Shown here piece after piece: positions 6,487 to 7,454 of a stretch of DNA of 7,454 nt. The position numbers were made by a program, and so were the translations under genes. The stretch is from an uncultured Saprospiraceae bacterium (GTDB lineage: Bacteria > Bacteroidota > Bacteroidia > Chitinophagales > Saprospiraceae). Location of the stretch: positions 1-7,454 of the forward strand of contig CALHUZ010000601.1 of assembly GCA_938039305.1 (NCBI GenBank). The letters run 5' to 3'. Each line of letters opens with the position of its first letter. The first letter of the stretch is position 1. A model generated the notes under the pieces. It saw only the letters and a list, made by a program, of their open reading frames with translations, had not been told where the DNA came from and did no database searches.

Positions 6487-6819
6487 ATGAAGCGTTATAA
6501 AGTATTTATCCTTATCAGTCTTGCTTATTCATTAAGCAGTTGTATTGAAAATCCAGAAATATTCAGTTCATGTGCTAAACTTGGTGAAGTACATATACTC
6601 ACTGAAGAAGAAGTATCAAATAAATGCTCGTACAATGAAGTATATCTGTATCAAGACACTTATTACACAATATGTTTCTGCTGTTTTTGTCTCAAACAGC
6701 TTCCGCCAATAGACTGTGATGGGAATTTGCTTTGTGAAAATGTTGACACATCACAAATACAAGATTGCCGGGCACAATTCGATTTAGAAGCAGAGTATTT
6801 ATTCAGTGTCACAGATTGA
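6487..6819 (+). CDS. Small cysteine-rich lipoprotein of unknown function
   Basis: The product has 110 residues. MKRYK followed by FILISLAYSLSSC is a textbook lipoprotein signal, with Cys19 as the lipidated residue, so the mature protein sits in the periplasm or on the outer membrane. The mature part of about 92 residues carries nine further cysteines (29, 47, 63, 65, 66, 68, 77, 83, 94), including a CFCCFC cluster at 63-68. An exported protein with so many cysteines probably forms disulfides; metal binding by the cluster is an alternative. The rest is acidic, with EEEVSNK and FDLEAEYLF near the two ends. I recognise no family. There is no Shine-Dalgarno site. It converges with the Kazal gene, whose stop codon lies 34 bases away on the other strand; both encode small Cys-containing lipoproteins, which may mean a common theme but is not proof of joint function. 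Confidence 0.72.
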   Translation: MKRYKVFILISLAYSLSSCIENPEIFSSCAKLGEVHILTEEEVSNKCSYNEVYLYQDTYYTICFCCFCLKQLPPIDCDGNLLCENVDTSQIQDCRAQFDLEAEYLFSVTD

Positions 6820-6853
6820 TTATACACTTTGGATTGGCGTACAATGGACCTCA

Positions 6854-7099
6854 TCACATACATGCTCCTAAGGTGAAATTGGTAATTTGTGAACATCTGG
6901 CCATACAAGAGTTAGCATAGGTTCTATTGTTGCATCCGCATACGGGTTCATAAATAGCTGTACAGTCACAGGGAGGCAGTAAGATGATCTCTATGGCAGG
7001 GCAATCAGACTCTGAAGATGAACATGAAAGCAAGATTAAGGCACAGATTATGGCTGAATAAAATTGTAAGAACTTCTTTAAATGTGTTTTCAAGTACAT
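6854..7099 (-). CDS. Kazal-type serine protease inhibitor lipoprotein
   Basis: I start at the ATG at 7099 (81 residues) rather than the in-frame ATG at 7171, because it puts the lipoprotein signal at the N-terminus (MYLKTHLKK, then IICALILLSC, lipidated Cys26) and has AAAAGG five bases upstream (AAAAGGTACATG). Residues 44-80 match the Kazal fold: C44, C46, the Y50-x-P52-V-C54-G core, T60-Y61-x-N63, C65, C69 and C80, with spacing C-x-C-x7-C-x10-C-x3-C-x10-C. Kazal domains are tight-binding substrate-like inhibitors of serine proteases. Aligned to ovomucoid third domain, P2 is T47 and P1 is A48, which would favour elastase-like targets (inference). Two extra cysteines, C33 and C56, could form an additional disulfide. 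The mature end SSSESDC has acidic residues at +4 and +6, loosely compatible with surface display in this phylum. The likely role is protection against external proteases, or restraint of one of its own. Confidence 0.85.
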   Translation of the reverse strand: MYLKTHLKKFLQFYSAIICALILLSCSSSESDCPAIEIILLPPCDCTAIYEPVCGCNNRTYANSCMARCSQITNFTLGACM

Positions 7100-7454
7100 G
7101 TACCTTTTAATAATTCTACGTACTACTAGATTAAAAGGTTGGGTTAGACTGTGTAGTACATGTTGATACAATTGGCCTGGCCGAATTCTTTCATGTATAT
7201 ATTGTATACCATGCTAACCAAGGAAATAGGGCCTTCTTCAAAACCCTACTTAACATAATATTAATTATAGGGCAAAGATGATAGTCAGAAAATGAGGCCA
7301 GCGCTGACTTATGAATTGAGAAACCATACGATCAATTGATTGATTTTCCTTTTTAAGAAACATTGATCTATACCTGAGTCAGATTAAGTCATCAGTGTGC
7401 TCAGTAGAAACTTTGACTATACTAACTATAGCCAAATTATATAAGCTGATATAA
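7100..7454. other. Gene-free right end of the window
   Basis: I see no supported gene in these 355 bases. The part nearest 7100 is the upstream region of the Kazal gene, whose ATG lies inside the palindrome GTACATGTAC (7094-7103). Other short symmetries are AATTGGCC-T-GGCCGAATT (7170-7187), AGTCAG/CTGACT (7283-7288 and 7304-7309), ATCAATTGAT (7331-7340) and CTGAGTCAG (7374-7382). These are of a size expected by chance in AT-rich DNA. A minus-strand frame of 32 codons (7363 to 7265) has no supporting signal. I found no TAnnTTTG promoter element on the minus strand. Confidence 0.4.

Noticed and set aside
6663..6908. Minus-strand 81-codon frame
   Set aside because: It is antisense to the Cys-rich lipoprotein and overlaps the Kazal gene end, with no signal or motif.
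7265..7363. Minus-strand 32-codon frame with a hydrophobic end
   Set aside because: It is too short, has no supporting signal, and is expected by chance.

Overview
The window looks like chromosomal DNA of a Bacteroidota bacterium (Flavobacteriia/Cytophagia/Saprospiria type). The reasons are its AT-rich composition, the near absence of Shine-Dalgarno sites, three short 'SSC/LSC' lipoprotein signals, and a 1237-residue gene from an architecture I know mainly from this phylum: a metallophosphatase-like domain, a DRH-motif domain and an Omp85-type barrel. I see no tRNA, rRNA, CRISPR array, transposase or IS end.

Layout from left to right. Bases 1-911 are the 3' end of a gene for a protein built of 153-residue tandem repeats of unknown function. 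A bulged hairpin follows, and then about 270 bp without a convincing gene. Bases 1233-1415 encode a 60-residue, extremely lysine-rich coiled-coil protein. A 281-bp spacer holds a locally GC-richer patch with two inverted repeats. Bases 1697-5410 encode the large lipoprotein/outer-membrane protein, and a PAP2-family phosphatase follows after 22 bp (5433-6212), very probably in the same operon. After a 274-bp spacer, two small cysteine-containing lipoprotein genes face each other: a Cys-rich unknown (6487-6819, +) and a Kazal-type protease inhibitor (6854-7099, -). The last 355 bp hold no gene I can support.

The most interesting unit is the 1697-6212 operon. The large protein combines a calcineurin-like phosphatase fold, a middle domain with motifs resembling atypical kinases of the FAM20/HipA/PI3K type (GDWDRH and PRDRDQAF), and an outer-membrane barrel with an Omp85 LRGY motif. 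Key catalytic residues of the phosphatase fold are replaced (Asp to Asn, His to Asn, His to Gln), while the kinase-like motifs and the barrel look intact. The adjacent PAP2 enzyme keeps its core catalytic residues. I infer a cell-envelope phospho-transfer or lipid/glycan-modification module in which the N-terminal phosphatase domain has become a non-catalytic binding domain. This is inference from motifs and gene order; the substrate cannot be read from the sequence.
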